Below are positions 34,859 to 48,733 of a stretch of 64,000 nt of DNA, piece by piece. Below the pieces are notes generated by a model. It was not told the DNA's origin. It made no database searches and saw only the letters and a program-made list of their open reading frames with translations. The position numbers and the translations under genes were made by a program. The DNA is taken from the NCBI RefSeq assembly GCF_907165205.1, contig NC_058189.1, positions 35,118,270-35,182,269 on the forward strand. The letters are read 5' to 3'. Numbering within the stretch: the stretch's first letter is position 1; every line of letters starts with the position of its first letter. The DNA is from Coccinella septempunctata. Lineage: Eukaryota > Arthropoda > Insecta > Coleoptera > Coccinellidae.

Positions 34859-35918
34859 GAAGGGGAATTTCATCACGGACATATCATTTAGTTGACTAGA
34901 TGATCAAAAAATTGGACGAGGATGAATCACCATCACTCATTCATTCAATAAAAATTCGAGTATAATAACCACAATTTGCATAGATTCTTGTTTCCTTTTC
35001 ACTCCAAAGTGAAGTGATATTCGATTATTTGCAATTTCGAGTATATAAGAATATATACTTTGACATCAAATGTCAGAAATATTCGAATTTTCGAGACCAC
35101 TGCTATTCTCCAGGTTTGTCCTCTCTTCAAAACATAGTAGTTTTGACTTTTCAGGAATCGAGATCAGAGTGTCTCTTTTCTATGAATTGCATATGGTATA
35201 AGAGTGAAATCGATGAATTAATTACACATAACTCATTGCAGAGGAATTGTTTCATTAGATTCAGTTCTGATTCCACCCTTAGCATATCGCTGCTTGATAG
35301 TCTGAAAGTATGGTAAGATTTTCAACATGAAATCAGTCCCTTCCTATGAAACTGAGCTGTCGCTTTTATACAATGAGACACTTGCATGTAATTTCACTGA
35401 ATCTTATCAAATGAACGATATATAGTCCTTTTTATTCAAAATATGCCGAAATTTTGGAATCATCCTATTCATCCTAGGCCCAATTTTGATTTTGGAATAA
35501 TAAAAACAGCATAGAAAAAATGAAAATAACTCGTTGATGAGGAAATACATAATGGAGAAAAATAAAGAATACTAGTATCATTGTTTTCATCTTCTCAAGT
35601 GGCGATAATAATAGAATAAAAATTCTATCTCAGACTGCACCGACTAATTATGAACTGCGGGGGACTCTTAGACAAGGCCAAAAGTTGTTCGAGTAGTGGG
35701 GATAACTACGACAAGCTCCCGACAGCGATTCGGTATATAAACCATCGCAGCTTAAGTGTTGCTCAGTGCTTGGGATTGCAGCAGCGCAAACGCTCTACTA
35801 TTGACCACTTTGATGCTATTCTAGAACAATTGAGTTGGTCGATCGTCCAGTTTGTGTGCTCTCTCCTCGTGTTCATTGGATATTTCTAGCGACTCAATCA
35901 AAACGCTTCGTTTTCAAT

Positions 35919-36164
35919 ATGGTGTCGAAATCTGAAAAATACTCGTACGAAATGTTCGAAGATGGAAATATTATAACCGAGAAGACTTTCCATCTCATTT
36001 CATCTAGTAGGCGTTCGGATCGATGCATTATGATATCAGGAGTTGAAAACGCTGGTAGAAGAAGCGTTGAGTTAGGTAGAAATATTTATGAACCAAGAAT
36101 TACTCCTCAAGATCTCGAAGTTCTGCTCTCTGAGCCATTTTGCTCGATACAAGAACAATATTGA
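35919..36164 (+). CDS. Array small protein, unit 19 (81 aa)
   Basis: Open; A2V, N7K and R49S (breaks the arginine run). TATA box at 35734. Confidence 0.55.
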   Translation: MVSKSEKYSYEMFEDGNIITEKTFHLISSSRRSDRCIMISGVENAGRRSVELGRNIYEPRITPQDLEVLLSEPFCSIQEQY

Positions 36165-37221
36165 GGAGGGGAATTTCATCACGGACATATCATTTAGTTG
36201 ACTAGATGATCAAAAAATATGACGAGGATGAATCACCATCACTCATTTATTCAATAAAAATTCAAGTATAATAACCACAATTTGCATAGATTTTTGTTTC
36301 CTTTTCACTCCAAAGTGAAGTGATATTCGATTATTTGCAATTTCGAGTATATAAGAATATATACTTTGACATCAAATGTCAGAAATATTCGAATTTTCGA
36401 GACCACTGCTATTCTCCAGGTTTGTCCTCTCTTCAAAACATAGTTGTTTTGACTTTTCAGGAATCAAGATCAGAGTGTCTCTTTTCTATGAATTGCATAT
36501 GGAATAAGAGTGAAATCGATGAATTAATTACACATAACTCATTGCAGAGGAATTGTTTCATTATATTCAGTTCTGATTCCACCCTTAGCATATCGCTGCT
36601 TGATAGTCTGAAAGTATGGTAAGATTTTCAACATGAAATCAGTCCCTTCCTATGAAACTGAGCTGTCGCTTTTTTACAATGAGACACTTGCATGTAATTT
36701 CACTGAATCTTATCAAATGAACGATATATAGTCCTTATTCAATATATGCCGAAATTTTGGAATCATCCTATTCATCCTAGGCCCAATTTTGATTTTGGAA
36801 TAATGAAAACAGCATAGAAAAAATGAAAATAACTCGCTGATGAGGAACTACATAATGAAGAAAAATAAAGAATACTAGTATCATTGTTTTCATCTTCTCA
36901 AGTGGCGATAATAATAGAATAAAAATTCTATCTCAGAGTGCACCGACTAATTATGAACTGCGGTGGACTCTTAGACAAGGCCAAAAGTTGTTCGAGTAGT
37001 GGGGATAACTACGACAAGCCCCCGACAGCGATTCGGTATATAAACCATCGCAGCTTAAGTGTTGCTCAGTGCTTGGGATTGCAGCAGCGCAAACGCTCTA
37101 CTATTGACCACTTTGATGCTATTCTAGAACAATTGAGTTGGTCGATCGTCCAGTTTGTGTGCTCTCTCCTCGTGTACATTGGATATTTCTAGCGACTCAA
37201 TCAAAACGCTTCGTTTTCAAT

Positions 37222-37467
37222 ATGGTGTCGAAATCTGAAAAATACTCGTACGAAATGTTCGAAGATGGAAATATTATAACCGAGAAGACTTTCCATCTCA
37301 TTTCATCTAGTAGGCGTTCGGATCGATGCATTATGATATCAGGAGTTGAAAACGCTGGTAGAAGAAGAGTTGAGTTAGGTAGAAATATTTATGAACCAAG
37401 AATTACTCCTCAAGATCTCGAAGTTCTGCTCTCTGAGCCATTTTGCTCGATACAAGAACAATATTGA
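37222..37467 (+). CDS. Array small protein, unit 20 (81 aa)
   Basis: Open; A2V and N7K. TATA box at 37037. Confidence 0.55.
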   Translation: MVSKSEKYSYEMFEDGNIITEKTFHLISSSRRSDRCIMISGVENAGRRRVELGRNIYEPRITPQDLEVLLSEPFCSIQEQY

Positions 37468-38526
37468 GGAGGGGAATTTCATCACGGACATATCATTTAG
37501 TTGACTAGATGATCAAAAAATATGACGAGGATGAATCACCATCACTCATTTATTCAATAAAAATTCAAGTATAATAACCACAATTTGCATAGATTTTTGT
37601 TTCCTTTTCACTCCAAAGTGAAGTGATATTCGATTATTTGCAATTTCGAGTATATAAGAATATATACTTTGACATCAAATGTCAGAATTATTCGAATTTT
37701 CGAGACCACTGCTATTCTCCAGGTTTGTCCTCTCTTCAAAACATAGTAGTTTTGACTTTTCAGGAATCGAGATCAGAGTGTCTCTTTTCTATGAATTGCA
37801 TATGGTATAAGAGTGAAATCGATAAATTAATTACACATAACTCATTGCAGAGGAATTGTTTCATTAGATTCAGTTCTGATTCCACCCTTAGCATATCGCT
37901 GCTTGATAGTCTGAAAGTATGGTAAGATTTTCAACATGAAATCAGTCCCTTCCTATGAAACTGAGCTGTCGCTTTTTTACAATGAGACACTTGCATGTAA
38001 TTTCACTGAATCTTATCAAATGAACGATATATAGTCCTTTTTATTCAAAATATGCCGAAATTTTGGAATCATCCTATTCATCCTAGGCCCAATTTTGATT
38101 TTGGAATAATGAAAACAGCATAAAAAAATGAAAATAACTCGTTGATGAGGGACTACATAATGGAGAAAAATAAAGAATACTAGTATCATTGTTTTCATCT
38201 TCTCAAGTGGCGATAATAATAGAATAAAAATTCTATCTCAGACTGCACCGACTAATTATGAACTGCGGTGGACTCTTAGACAAGGCCAAAAGTTGTTCGA
38301 GTAGTGGGGATAACTACGACAAGCTCCCGACAGCGATTCGGTATATAAACCATCGCAGCTTAAGTGTTAATCAGTGCTTGGGATTGTAGCAGCGCAAACG
38401 CTCTACTATTGACCACTTTGATGCTATTCTAGAACAATTGAGTTGGTCGATCGTCCAGTTTGTGTGCTCTCTCCTCGTGTACATTGGATATTTCTAGCGA
38501 CTCAATCAAAACGCTTCGTTTTCAAT

Positions 38527-38772
38527 ATGGCGTCGAAATCTGAAAACTACTCGTACGAAATGTTCGAAGATGGAAATATTATAACCGAGAAGACTTTCCA
38601 TCTCATTTCATCTAGTAGGCGTTCGGATCGATGCATTATGATATCAGGAGTTGAAAACGCTGGTAGAAGAAGAGTTGAGTTAGGTAGAAATATTTATGAA
38701 CCAAGAATTACTCCTCAAGATCTCGAAGTTCTGCTCTCTGAGCCATTTTGCTCGATACAAGAACAATATTGA
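38527..38772 (+). CDS. Array small protein, unit 21 (81 aa, consensus)
   Basis: Open; consensus protein. TATA box at 38342. The bases before the initiator are changed (GTTAATCAGT) but TCAGT is intact; the leader has GTAG for GCAG, as in unit 34. Confidence 0.55.
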   Translation: MASKSENYSYEMFEDGNIITEKTFHLISSSRRSDRCIMISGVENAGRRRVELGRNIYEPRITPQDLEVLLSEPFCSIQEQY

Positions 38773-39832
38773 GGAGGGAAATTTCATCACGGACATATCA
38801 TTTAGTTGACTAGATGATCAAAAAATTGGACGAGGATGAAGCAGCATCACTCATTTATTCAATAAAAATTCGAGTATAATAACCACAATTTGCATAGATT
38901 TTTGTTTCCTTTTCACTCCAAAGTGAAGTGATGTTCGATTATTTGCAATTTCGAGTATATAAGAATATATACTTTGACATCAAATCTCAGAAATATTCGA
39001 ATTTTCGAGACCACTGCTATTCTCCATGTTTGTCCTCTCTTCAAAACATAGTTGTTTTGACTTTTCAGGAATTGAGATCAGAGTGTCTCTTTTCTATGAA
39101 TTGCATATGGTATAAGAGTGAAATCGATGAATTCATTACACATAACTCATTGCAGAGGAATTGTTTCATTAGATTCAGTTCTGATTCCACCCTTAGCATA
39201 TCGCTGCTTGATAGTCTGAAAGTATGGTAAGATTTTCAACATGAAATCAGTTCCTTCCTATGAAACTGAGCTGTCGCTTTTTTACAATGAGACACTTGCA
39301 TGTAATTTCACTGAATCTTATCAAATGAACGATATATAGTCCTTCTTATTCAATATATGCCGAAATTTTGGAATCATCCTATTCATCCTAGGCCCAATTT
39401 TGATTTTGGAATAATGAAAACAGCATAGAAAAAATGAAAATAACTCGTTGATGAGGGAATACATAATGGAGAAAAATAAAGAATACTAGTATCATTGTTT
39501 TCATCTTCTCAAGTGGCGATAATAATAGAATAAAAATTCTATCTCAGACTGCACCGACTAATTATGAACTGCGGTGGACTCTTAGACAAGGCCAAAAGTT
39601 GTTCGAGTAGTGGGGATAACTACGACAAGCTCCCGACAGCGATTCGGTATATAAACCATCGCAGCTTAAGTGTTACTCAGTGCTTGGGATTGCAGCAGCG
39701 CAAACGCTCTACTTTTGACCACTTTGATGCTATTCTAGAACAATTGAGTTGGTCGATCTTCCAGTTTGTGTGCTCTCTCCTCGTGTACATTGGATATTTC
39801 TAGAGACTCAATCAGAACGCTTCGTTTTCAAT

Positions 39833-40078
39833 ATGGCGTCGAAATCTGAAAACTACTCGTACGAAATGTTCGAAGATGGAAATATTATAACCGAGAAGAC
39901 TTTCCATCTCGTTTCATCTAGTAGGCGTTCGGATCGATGCATTATGATATCAGGAGTTGAAAACGCTGGTAGAAGAAGAGTTGAGTTAGGTAGAAATATT
40001 TATGAACCAAGAATTACTCCTCAAGATCTCGAAGTTCTGCTCTCTGAGCCATTTTGCTCGATACAAGAACAATATTGA
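39833..40078 (+). CDS. Array small protein, unit 22 (81 aa)
   Basis: Open; I27V. TATA box at 39648. The leader carries several private substitutions. Confidence 0.55.
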   Translation: MASKSENYSYEMFEDGNIITEKTFHLVSSSRRSDRCIMISGVENAGRRRVELGRNIYEPRITPQDLEVLLSEPFCSIQEQY

Positions 40079-41138
40079 GGAGGGGAATTTCATCACGGAC
40101 ATATCATTTAGTTGACTAGATGATCAAAAAATTGGACGAGGATGAATCACCATCACTCATTTATTCAATAAAAATTCAAGTATAATAACCACAATTTGCA
40201 TAGATTTTTGTTTCCTTTTCACTCCAAAGTGAAGTGATATTCGATTATTTGCAATTTCGAGTATATAAGAATATAAACTTTGACATCAAATGTCAGAAAT
40301 ATTCGAATTTTCGAGACCACTGCTATTCTCCAGGTTTGTCCTCTCTTCAAAACATTGTTGTTTTGACTTTTCAGGAATCAAGATCACAGTGTCTCTTTTC
40401 TATGAATTGCATATGGTATAAGAGTGAAATCGATAAATTAATTACACATAACTCATTGCAGAGGAATTGTTTCATTAGATTCAGTTCTGATTCCACCCTT
40501 AGCATATCGCTGCTTGATGGTCTGAAAGTATGGTAAGATTTTCAACATGAAATCAGTCCCTTCCTATGAAACTGAGCTGTCGCTTTTTTACAATGAGACA
40601 CTTGCATGTTATTTCACTGAATCTTATCAAATGAACGATATATAGTCCTTCTTATTCAATATATGCCGAAATTTTGGAATCATCCTATTCATCCTAGGCC
40701 CAATTTTGATTTTGGAATAATAAAAACAGCATAGAAAAAATGAAAATAACTCGTTGATGAGGAACTACATAATGGAGAAAAATAAAGGATACTAGTATCA
40801 TTGTTTTCATCTTCTCAAGTGGCGATAATAATAGAATAAAAATTCTATCTCAGACTGCACCGACTAATTATGAACTGCGGTGGACTCTTAGACAAGGCCA
40901 AAAGATGTTCGAGTAGTGGGGATAACTACGACAAGCTCCCGACAGCGATTCGGTATATAAACCATCGCAGCTTAAGTGTTGCTCAGTGCTTGGGATTGCA
41001 GCAGCGCAAACGCTCTACTATTGACCACTTTGATGCTATTCTAGAACAATTGAGTTGGTCGATCGTCCAGTTTGTGTGCTCTCTCCTCGTGTACATTGGA
41101 TATTTCTAGCGACTCAATCAAAACGCTTCGTTTTCAAT

Positions 41139-41384
41139 ATGGCGTCGAAATCTGAAAACTACTCGTACGTAATGTTCGAAGATGGAAATATTATAACCGA
41201 GAAGACTTTCCATCTCATTTCATCTAGTAGGCGTTCGGATCGATGCATTATGATATCAGGAGTTGAAAACGCTGGTAGAAGAAGAGTTGAGTTAGGTAGA
41301 AATATTTATGAACCAAGAATTACTCCTCAAGATCTCGAAGTTCTGCTCGCTGAGCCATTTTGCCCGATACAAGAACAATATTGA
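41139..41384 (+). CDS. Array small protein, unit 23 (81 aa)
   Basis: Open; E11V, S71A, S76P. TATA box at 40954. Confidence 0.55.
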   Translation: MASKSENYSYVMFEDGNIITEKTFHLISSSRRSDRCIMISGVENAGRRRVELGRNIYEPRITPQDLEVLLAEPFCPIQEQY

Positions 41385-42444
41385 GGAGGGGAATTTCATC
41401 ACGGACATATCATTTAGTTGACTAGATGATCAAAAAATAGGACGAGGATGAATCAGCATCACTCATTCATTCAATAAAAATTCGAGTATAATAACCACAA
41501 TTTGCATAGATTCTTGTTTCCTTTTCACTCCAAAGTGAAGTGATATTCGATTATTTGCAATTTCGAGTATATAAGAATATATACTTTGACATCAAATGTC
41601 AGAAATATTCGAATTTTCGAGACCACTGCTATTCTCCAGGTTTGTCCTCTCTTCAAAACATAGTTGTTTTGACTTTTCAGGAATCAAGATCAGAGTGTCT
41701 CTTTTCTATGAATTGCATATGGTATAAGAGTGAAATCGATAAATTAATTACACATAACTCATTGCAGAGGAATTGTTTCATTATATTCAGTTCTGATTCC
41801 ACCCTTAGCATATCGCTGCTTGATGGTCTGAAAGTATGGTAAGATTTTCAACATGAAATCAGTCCCTTCCTATGAAACTGAGCTGTCGCTTTTTTACAAT
41901 GAGACACTTGCATGTTATTTCACTGAATCTTATCAAATGAACGATATATAGTCCTTCTTATTCAATATATGCCGAAATTTTGGAATCATCCTATTCATCC
42001 TAGGCCCAATTTTGATTTTGGAATAATAAAAACAGCATAGAAAAAATGAAAATAACTCGTTGATGAGGAACTACATAATGGAGAAAAATAAAGAATACTA
42101 GTATCATTGTTTTCATCTTCTCAAGTGGCGATAATAATAGAATAAAAATTCTATCTCAGACTGCACCGACTAATTATGAACTGCGGTGGACTCTTAGACA
42201 AGGCCAAAAGATGTTCGAGTAGTGGGGATAACTACGACAAGCTCCCGACAGCGATTCGGTATATAAACCATCGCAGCTTAAGTGTTGCTCAGTGCTTGGG
42301 ATTGCAGCAGCGCAAACGCTCTACTATTGACCACTTTGATGCTATTCTAGAACAATTGAGTTGGTCGATCGTCCAGTTTGTGTGCTCTCTCCTCGTGTAC
42401 ATTGGATATTTCTAGCGACTCAATCAAAACGCTTCGTTTTCAAT

Positions 42445-42690
42445 ATGGCGTCGAAATCTGAAAACTACTCGTACGTAATGTTCGAAGATGGAAATATTAT
42501 AACCGAGAAGACTTTCCATCTCATTTCATCTAGTAGGCGTTCGGATCGATGCATTATGATATCAGGAGTTGAAAACGCTGGTAGAAGAAGAGTTGAGTTA
42601 GGTAGAAATATTTATGAACCAAGAATTACTCCTCAAGATCTCGAAGTTCTGTTCTCTGAGCCATTTTGCCCGATACAAGAACAATATTGA
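42445..42690 (+). CDS. Array small protein, unit 24 (81 aa)
   Basis: Open; E11V, L70F, S76P. TATA box at 42260. Confidence 0.55.
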   Translation: MASKSENYSYVMFEDGNIITEKTFHLISSSRRSDRCIMISGVENAGRRRVELGRNIYEPRITPQDLEVLFSEPFCPIQEQY

Positions 42691-43750
42691 GGAGGGGAAT
42701 TTCATCACGGACATATCATTTAGTTGACTAGATGATCAAAAAATAGGACGAGGATGAATCAGCATCACTCATTCATTCAATAAAAATTCGAGTATAATAA
42801 CCACAATTTGCATAGATTCTTGTTTCCTTTTCACTCCAAAGTGAAGTGATATTCGATTATTTGCAATTTCGAGTATATAAGAATATATACTTTGACATCA
42901 AATGTCAGAAATATTCGAATTTTCGAGACCACTGCTATTCTCCAGGTTTGTCCTCTCTTCAAAACATAGTAGTTTTGACTTTTCAGGAATCGAGATCAGA
43001 GTGTCTCTTTTCTATGAATTGCATATGGTATAAGAGTGAAATCGATGAATTAATTACACATAACTCATTGCAGAGGAATTGTTTCATTAGATTCAGTTCT
43101 GATTCCACCCTTAGCATATCGCTGCTTGATAGTCTGAAAGTATGGTAAGATTTTCAACATGAAATCAGTCCCTTCCTATGAAACTGAGCTGTCGCTTTTT
43201 AACAATGAGACACTTGCATGTAATTTCACTGAATCTTATCAAATGAACGATATATAGTCCTTTTTATTCAAAATATGCCGAAATTTTGGAATCATCCTAT
43301 TCATCCTAGGCCCAATTTTGATTTTGGAATAATGAAAACAGCATAGAAAAAATGAAAATAACTCGTTGATGAGGAAATACATAATGGAGAAAAATAAAGA
43401 ATACTAGTATCATTGTTTTCATCTTCTCAAGTGGCGATAATAATAGAATAAAAATTCTATCTCACACTGCACCGACTAATTATGAACTGCGGGGGACTCT
43501 TAGACAAGGCCAAAAGTTGTTCGAGTAGTGGGGATAACTACGACAAGCTCCCGACAGCGATTCGGTATATAAACCATCGCAGCTTAAGTGTTGCTCAGTG
43601 CTTGGGATTGCAGCAGCGCAAACGCTCTACTATTGACCACTTTGATGCTATTCTAGAACAATTGAGTTGGTCGATCGTCCAGTTTGTGTGCTCTCTCCTC
43701 GTGTACATTGGATATTTCTAGCGACTCAATCAAAACGCTTCGTTTTCAAT

Positions 43751-43996
43751 ATGGCGTCGAAATCTGAAAACTACTCGTACGTAATGTTCGAAGATGGAAA
43801 TATTATAACCGAGAAGACTTTCCATCTCATTTCATCTAGTAGGCGTTCGGATCGATGCATTATGATATCAGGAGTTGAAAACGCTGGTAGAAGAAGAGTT
43901 GAGTTAGGTAGAAATATTTATGAACCAAGAATTACTCCTCAAGATCTCGAAGTTCTGCTCTCTGAGCCATTTTGCTCGATACAAGAACAATATTGA
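43751..43996 (+). CDS. Array small protein, unit 25 (81 aa)
   Basis: Open; E11V. TATA box at 43566. Confidence 0.55.
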   Translation: MASKSENYSYVMFEDGNIITEKTFHLISSSRRSDRCIMISGVENAGRRRVELGRNIYEPRITPQDLEVLLSEPFCSIQEQY

Positions 43997-45053
43997 GGAG
44001 GGGAATTTCATCACGGACATATCATTTAGTTGACTAGATGATCAAAAAATAGGACGAGGATGAATCAGCATCACTCATTCATTCAATAAAAATTCGAGTA
44101 TAATAACCACAATTTGCATAGATTCTTGTTTCCTTTTCACTCCAAAGTGAAGTGATATTCGATTATTTGCAATTTCGAGTATATAAGAATATATACTTTG
44201 ACATCAAATGTCAGAAATATTCGAATTTTCGAGACCACTGCTATTCTCCAGGTTTGTCCTCTCTTCAAAACATAGTAGTTTTGACTTTTCAGGAATCGAG
44301 ATCAGAGTGTCTCTTTTCTATGAATTGCATATGGTATAAGAGTGAAATCGATGAATTAATTACACATAACTCATTGCAGAGGAATTGTTTCATTAGATTC
44401 AGTTCTGATTCCACCCTTAGCATATCGCTGCTTGATAGTCTGAAAGTATGGTAAGATTTTCAACATGAAATCAGTCCCTTCCTATGAAACTGAGCTGTCG
44501 CTTTTTTACAATGAGACACTTGCATGTAATTTCACTGAATCTTATCAAATGAACGATATATAGTCCTTATTCAATATATGCCGAAATTTTGGAATCATCC
44601 TATTCATCCTAGGCCCAATTTTGATTTTGGAATAATGAAAACAGCATAGAAAAAATGAAAATAACTCGCTGATGAGGAACTACATAATGAAGAAAAATAA
44701 AGAATACTAGTATCATTGTTTTCATCTTCTCAAGTGGCGATAATAATAGAATAAAAATTCTATCTCAGAGTGCACCGACTAATTATGAACTGCGGTGGAC
44801 TCTTAGACAAGGCCAAAAGTTGTTCGAGTAGTGGGGATAACTACGACAAGCCCCCGACAGCGATTCGGTATATAAACCATCGCAGCTTAAGTGTTGCTCA
44901 GTGCTTGGGATTGCAGCAGCGCAAACGCTCTACTATTGACCACTTTGATGCTATTCTAGAACAATTGAGTTGGTCGATCGTCCAGTTTGTGTGCTCTCTC
45001 CTCGTGTACATTGGATATTTCTAGCGACTCAATCAAAACGCTTCGTTTTCAAT

Positions 45054-45299
45054 ATGGCGTCGAAATCTGAAAACTACTCGTACGTAATGTTCGAAGATGG
45101 AAATATTATAACCGAGAAGACTTTCCATCTCATTTCATCTAGTAGGCGTTCGGATCGATGCATTATGATATCAGGAGTTGAAAACGCTGGTAGAAGAAGA
45201 GTTGAGTTAGGTAGAAATATTTATGAACCAAGAATTACTCCTCAAGATCTCGAAGTTCTGCTCTCTGAGCCATTTTGCTCGATACAAGAACAATATTGA
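45054..45299 (+). CDS. Array small protein, unit 26 (81 aa)
   Basis: Open; E11V. TATA box at 44869. Confidence 0.55.
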   Translation: MASKSENYSYVMFEDGNIITEKTFHLISSSRRSDRCIMISGVENAGRRRVELGRNIYEPRITPQDLEVLLSEPFCSIQEQY

Positions 45300-46358
45300 G
45301 GAGGGGAATTTCATCACGGACATATCATTTAGTTGACTAGATGATCAAAAAATTGGACGAGGATGAATCACCATCACTCATTTATTCAATAAAAATTCAA
45401 GTATAATAACCACAATTTGCATAGATTTTTGTTTCCTTTTCACTCCAAAGTGAAGTGATATTCGATTATTTGCAATTTCGAGTATATAAGAATATATACT
45501 TTGACATCAAATGTCAGAAATATTCGAATTTTCGAGACCACTGCTATTCTCCAGGTTTGTCCTCTCTTCAAAACGTTGTTGTTTTGACTTTTCAGGAATC
45601 AAGATCACAGTGTCTCTTTTCTATGAATTGCATATGGTATAAGAGTGAAATCGATAAATTAATTACACATAACTCATTGCAGAGGAATTGTTTCATTAGA
45701 TTCAGTTCTGATTCCACCCTTAGCATATCGCTGCTTGATGGTCTGAAAGTATGGTAAGATTTTCAACATGAAATCAGTCCCTTCCTATGAAACTGAGCTG
45801 TCGCTTTTTCACAATGAGACACTTGGATGTTATTTCACTGAATCTTATCAAATGAACGATATATAGTCCTTCTTATTCAATATATGCCGAAATTTTGGAA
45901 TCATCCTATTCATCCTAGGCCCAATTTTATTTTGGAATAATAAAAACAGCATAGAAAAAATGAAAATAACTCGCTGATGAGGAACTACATAATGAAGAAA
46001 AATAAAGAATACTAGTATCATTGTTTTCATCTTCTCAAGTGGCGATAATAATAGAATAAAAATTCTATCTCAGAGTGCACCGACTAATTATGAACTGCGG
46101 TGGACTCTTAGACAAGGCCAAAAGATGTTCGAGTAGTGGGGATAACTACGACAAGCTCCCGACAGCGATTCGGTATATAAACCATCGCAGCTTAAGTGTT
46201 GCTCAGTGCTTGGGATTGCAGCAGCGCAAACGCTCTACTATTGACCACTTTGATGCTATTCTAGAACAATTGAGTTGGTCGATCGTCCAGTTTGTGTGCT
46301 CTCTCCTCGTGTACATTGGATATTTCTAGCGACTCAATCAAAACGCTTCGTTTTCAAT

Positions 46359-46604
46359 ATGGCGTCGAAATCTGAAAACTACTCGTACGTAATGTTCGAA
46401 GATGGAAATATTATAACCGAGAAGACTTTCCATCTCATTTCATCTAGTAGGCGTTCGGATCGATGCATTTTGATATCAGGAGTTGAAAACGCTGGTAGAA
46501 GAAGAGTTGAGTTAGGTAGAAATATTTATGAACCAAGAATTACTCCTCAAGATCTCGAAGTTCTGCTCTCTGAGCCATTTTGCCCGATACAAGAACAATA
46601 TTGA
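46359..46604 (+). CDS. Array small protein, unit 27 (81 aa)
   Basis: Open; E11V, M38L, S76P, the same set as unit 29. TATA box at 46174. Confidence 0.55.
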   Translation: MASKSENYSYVMFEDGNIITEKTFHLISSSRRSDRCILISGVENAGRRRVELGRNIYEPRITPQDLEVLLSEPFCPIQEQY

Positions 46605-47664
46605 GGAGGGGAATTTCATCACGGACATATCATTTAGTTGACTAGATGATCAAAAAATAGGACGAGGATGAATCAGCATCACTCATTCATTCAATAAAAA
46701 TTCGAGTATAATAACCACAATTTGCATAGATTCTTGTTTCCTTTTCACTCCAAAGTGAAGTGATATTCGATTATTTGCAATTTCGAGTATATAAGAATAT
46801 ATACTTTGACATCAAATGTCAGAAATATTCGAATTTTCGAGACCACTGCTATTCTCCAGGTTTGTCCTCTCTTCAAAACATAGTAGTTTTGACTTTTCAG
46901 GAATCGAGATCAGAGTGTCTCTTTTCTATGAATTGCATATGGTATAAGAGTGAAATCGATGAATTAATTACACATAACTCATTGCAGAGGAATTGTTTCA
47001 TTAGATTCAGTTCTGATTCCACCCTTAGCATATCGCTGCTTGATAGTCTGAAAGTATGGTAAGATTTTCAACATGAAATCAGTCCCTTCCTATGAAACTG
47101 AGCTGTCGCTTTTTAACAATGAGACACTTGCATGTAATTTCACTGAATCTTATCAAATGAACGATATATAGTCCTTTTTATTCAAAATATGCCGAAATTT
47201 TGGAATCATCCTATTCATCCTAGGCCCAATTTTGATTTTGGAATAATGAAAACAGCATAGAAAAAATGGAAATAACTCGTTGATGAGGAAATACATAATG
47301 GAGAAAAATGAAGAATACTAGTATCATTGTTTTCATCTTCTCAAGTGGCGATAATAATAGAATAAAAATTCTATCTCACACTGCACCGACTAATTATGAA
47401 CTGCGGGGGACTCTTAGACAAGGCCAAAAGTTGTTCGAGTAGTGGGGATAACTACGACAAGCTCCCGACAGCGATTCGGTATATAAACCATCGCAGCTTA
47501 AGTGTTGCTCAGTGCTTGGGATTGCAGCAGCGCAAACGCTCTACTATTGACCACTTTGATGCTATTCTAGAACAATTGAGTTGGTCGATCGTCCAGTTTG
47601 TGTGCTCTCTCCTTGTGTACATTGGATATTTCTAGCGACTCAATCAAAACGCTTCGTTTTCAAT

Positions 47665-47910
47665 ATGGTGTCGAAATCTGAAAAATACTCGTACGAAATG
47701 TTCGAAGATGGAAATATTATAACCGAGAAGACTTTCCATCTCATTTCATCTAGTAGGCGTTCGGATCGATGCATTATGATATCAGGAGTTGAAAACGCTG
47801 GTAGAAGAAGAGTTGAGTTAGGTAGAAATATTTATGAACCAAGAATTACTCCTCAAGATCTCGAAGTTCTGCTCTCTGAGCCATTTTGCTCGATACAAGA
47901 ACAATATTGA
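47665..47910 (+). CDS. Array small protein, unit 28 (81 aa)
   Basis: Open; A2V and N7K. TATA box at 47480. The unit is cut short on its 3' side by the deletion at about 48343. Confidence 0.55.
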   Translation: MVSKSEKYSYEMFEDGNIITEKTFHLISSSRRSDRCIMISGVENAGRRRVELGRNIYEPRITPQDLEVLLSEPFCSIQEQY

Positions 47911-48336
47911 GGAGGGGAATTTCATCACGGACATATCATTTAGTTGACTAGATGATCAAAAAATATGACGAGGATGAATCACCATCACTCATTTATTCAA
48001 TAAAAATTCAAGTATAATAACCACAATTTGCATAGATTTTTGTTTCCTTTTCACTCCAAAGTGAAGTGATATTCGATTATTTGCAATTTCGAGTATATAA
48101 GAATATATACTTTGACATCAAATGTCAGAATTATTCGAATTTTCGAGACCACTGCTATTCTCCAGGTTTGTCCTCTCTTCAAAACATTGTTGTTTTGACT
48201 TTTCAGGAATCAAGATCACAGTGTCTCTTTTCTATGAATTGCATATGGTATAAGAGTGAAATCGATAAATTAATTACACATAACTCATTGCAGAGGAATT
48301 GTTTCATTAGATTCAGTTCTGATTCCACCCTTAGCA

Positions 48337-48357
48337 TATCGCTTGCTTAGCAGCGCA
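48337..48357 (+). other. Deletion junction fusing unit 28 to unit 29
   Basis: The sequence passes from the exon-like block of unit 28 (...AGCATATCGCT) straight into the leader of unit 29 (CAGCGCAAACGCTC...), with about TGCTTAG at the joint that belongs cleanly to neither side. The ATG-to-ATG spacing is 823 bp instead of 1306, so 483 bp are lost, including the TATA box and initiator of unit 29. Confidence 0.9.
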
Positions 48358-48487
48358 AACGCTCTACTATTGACCACTTTGATGCTATTCTAGAACAATT
48401 GAGTTGGTCGATCGTCCAGTTTTTGTGCTCTCTCCTCGTGTACATTGGATATTTCTAGCGACTCAATCAAAACGCTTCGTTTTCAAT

Positions 48488-48733
48488 ATGGCGTCGAAAT
48501 CTGAAAACTACTCGTACGTAATGTTCGAAGATGGAAATATTATAACCGAGAAGACTTTCCATCTCATTTCATCTAGTAGGCGTTCGGATCGATGCATTTT
48601 GATATCAGGAGTTGAAAACGCTGGTAGAAGAAGAGTTGAGTTAGGTAGAAATATTTATGAACCAAGAATTACTCCTCAAGATCTCGAAGTTCTGCTCTCT
48701 GAGCCATTTTGCCCGATACAAGAACAATATTGA
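48488..48733 (+). CDS. Array small protein, unit 29 (81 aa), promoter deleted
   Basis: The ORF is open (E11V, M38L, S76P), but the 483-bp deletion removed its TATA box and TCAGT initiator. It could only be transcribed by read-through from unit 28, so it is probably silent or part of a fused transcript. Confidence 0.4.
   Translation: MASKSENYSYVMFEDGNIITEKTFHLISSSRRSDRCILISGVENAGRRRVELGRNIYEPRITPQDLEVLLSEPFCPIQEQY

Noticed and set aside
38016..38198. 60-codon minus-strand ORF in the spacer of unit 20, also seen near 45848
   Set aside because: It is open only where small indels happen to allow it, and in few units; no start context or features.
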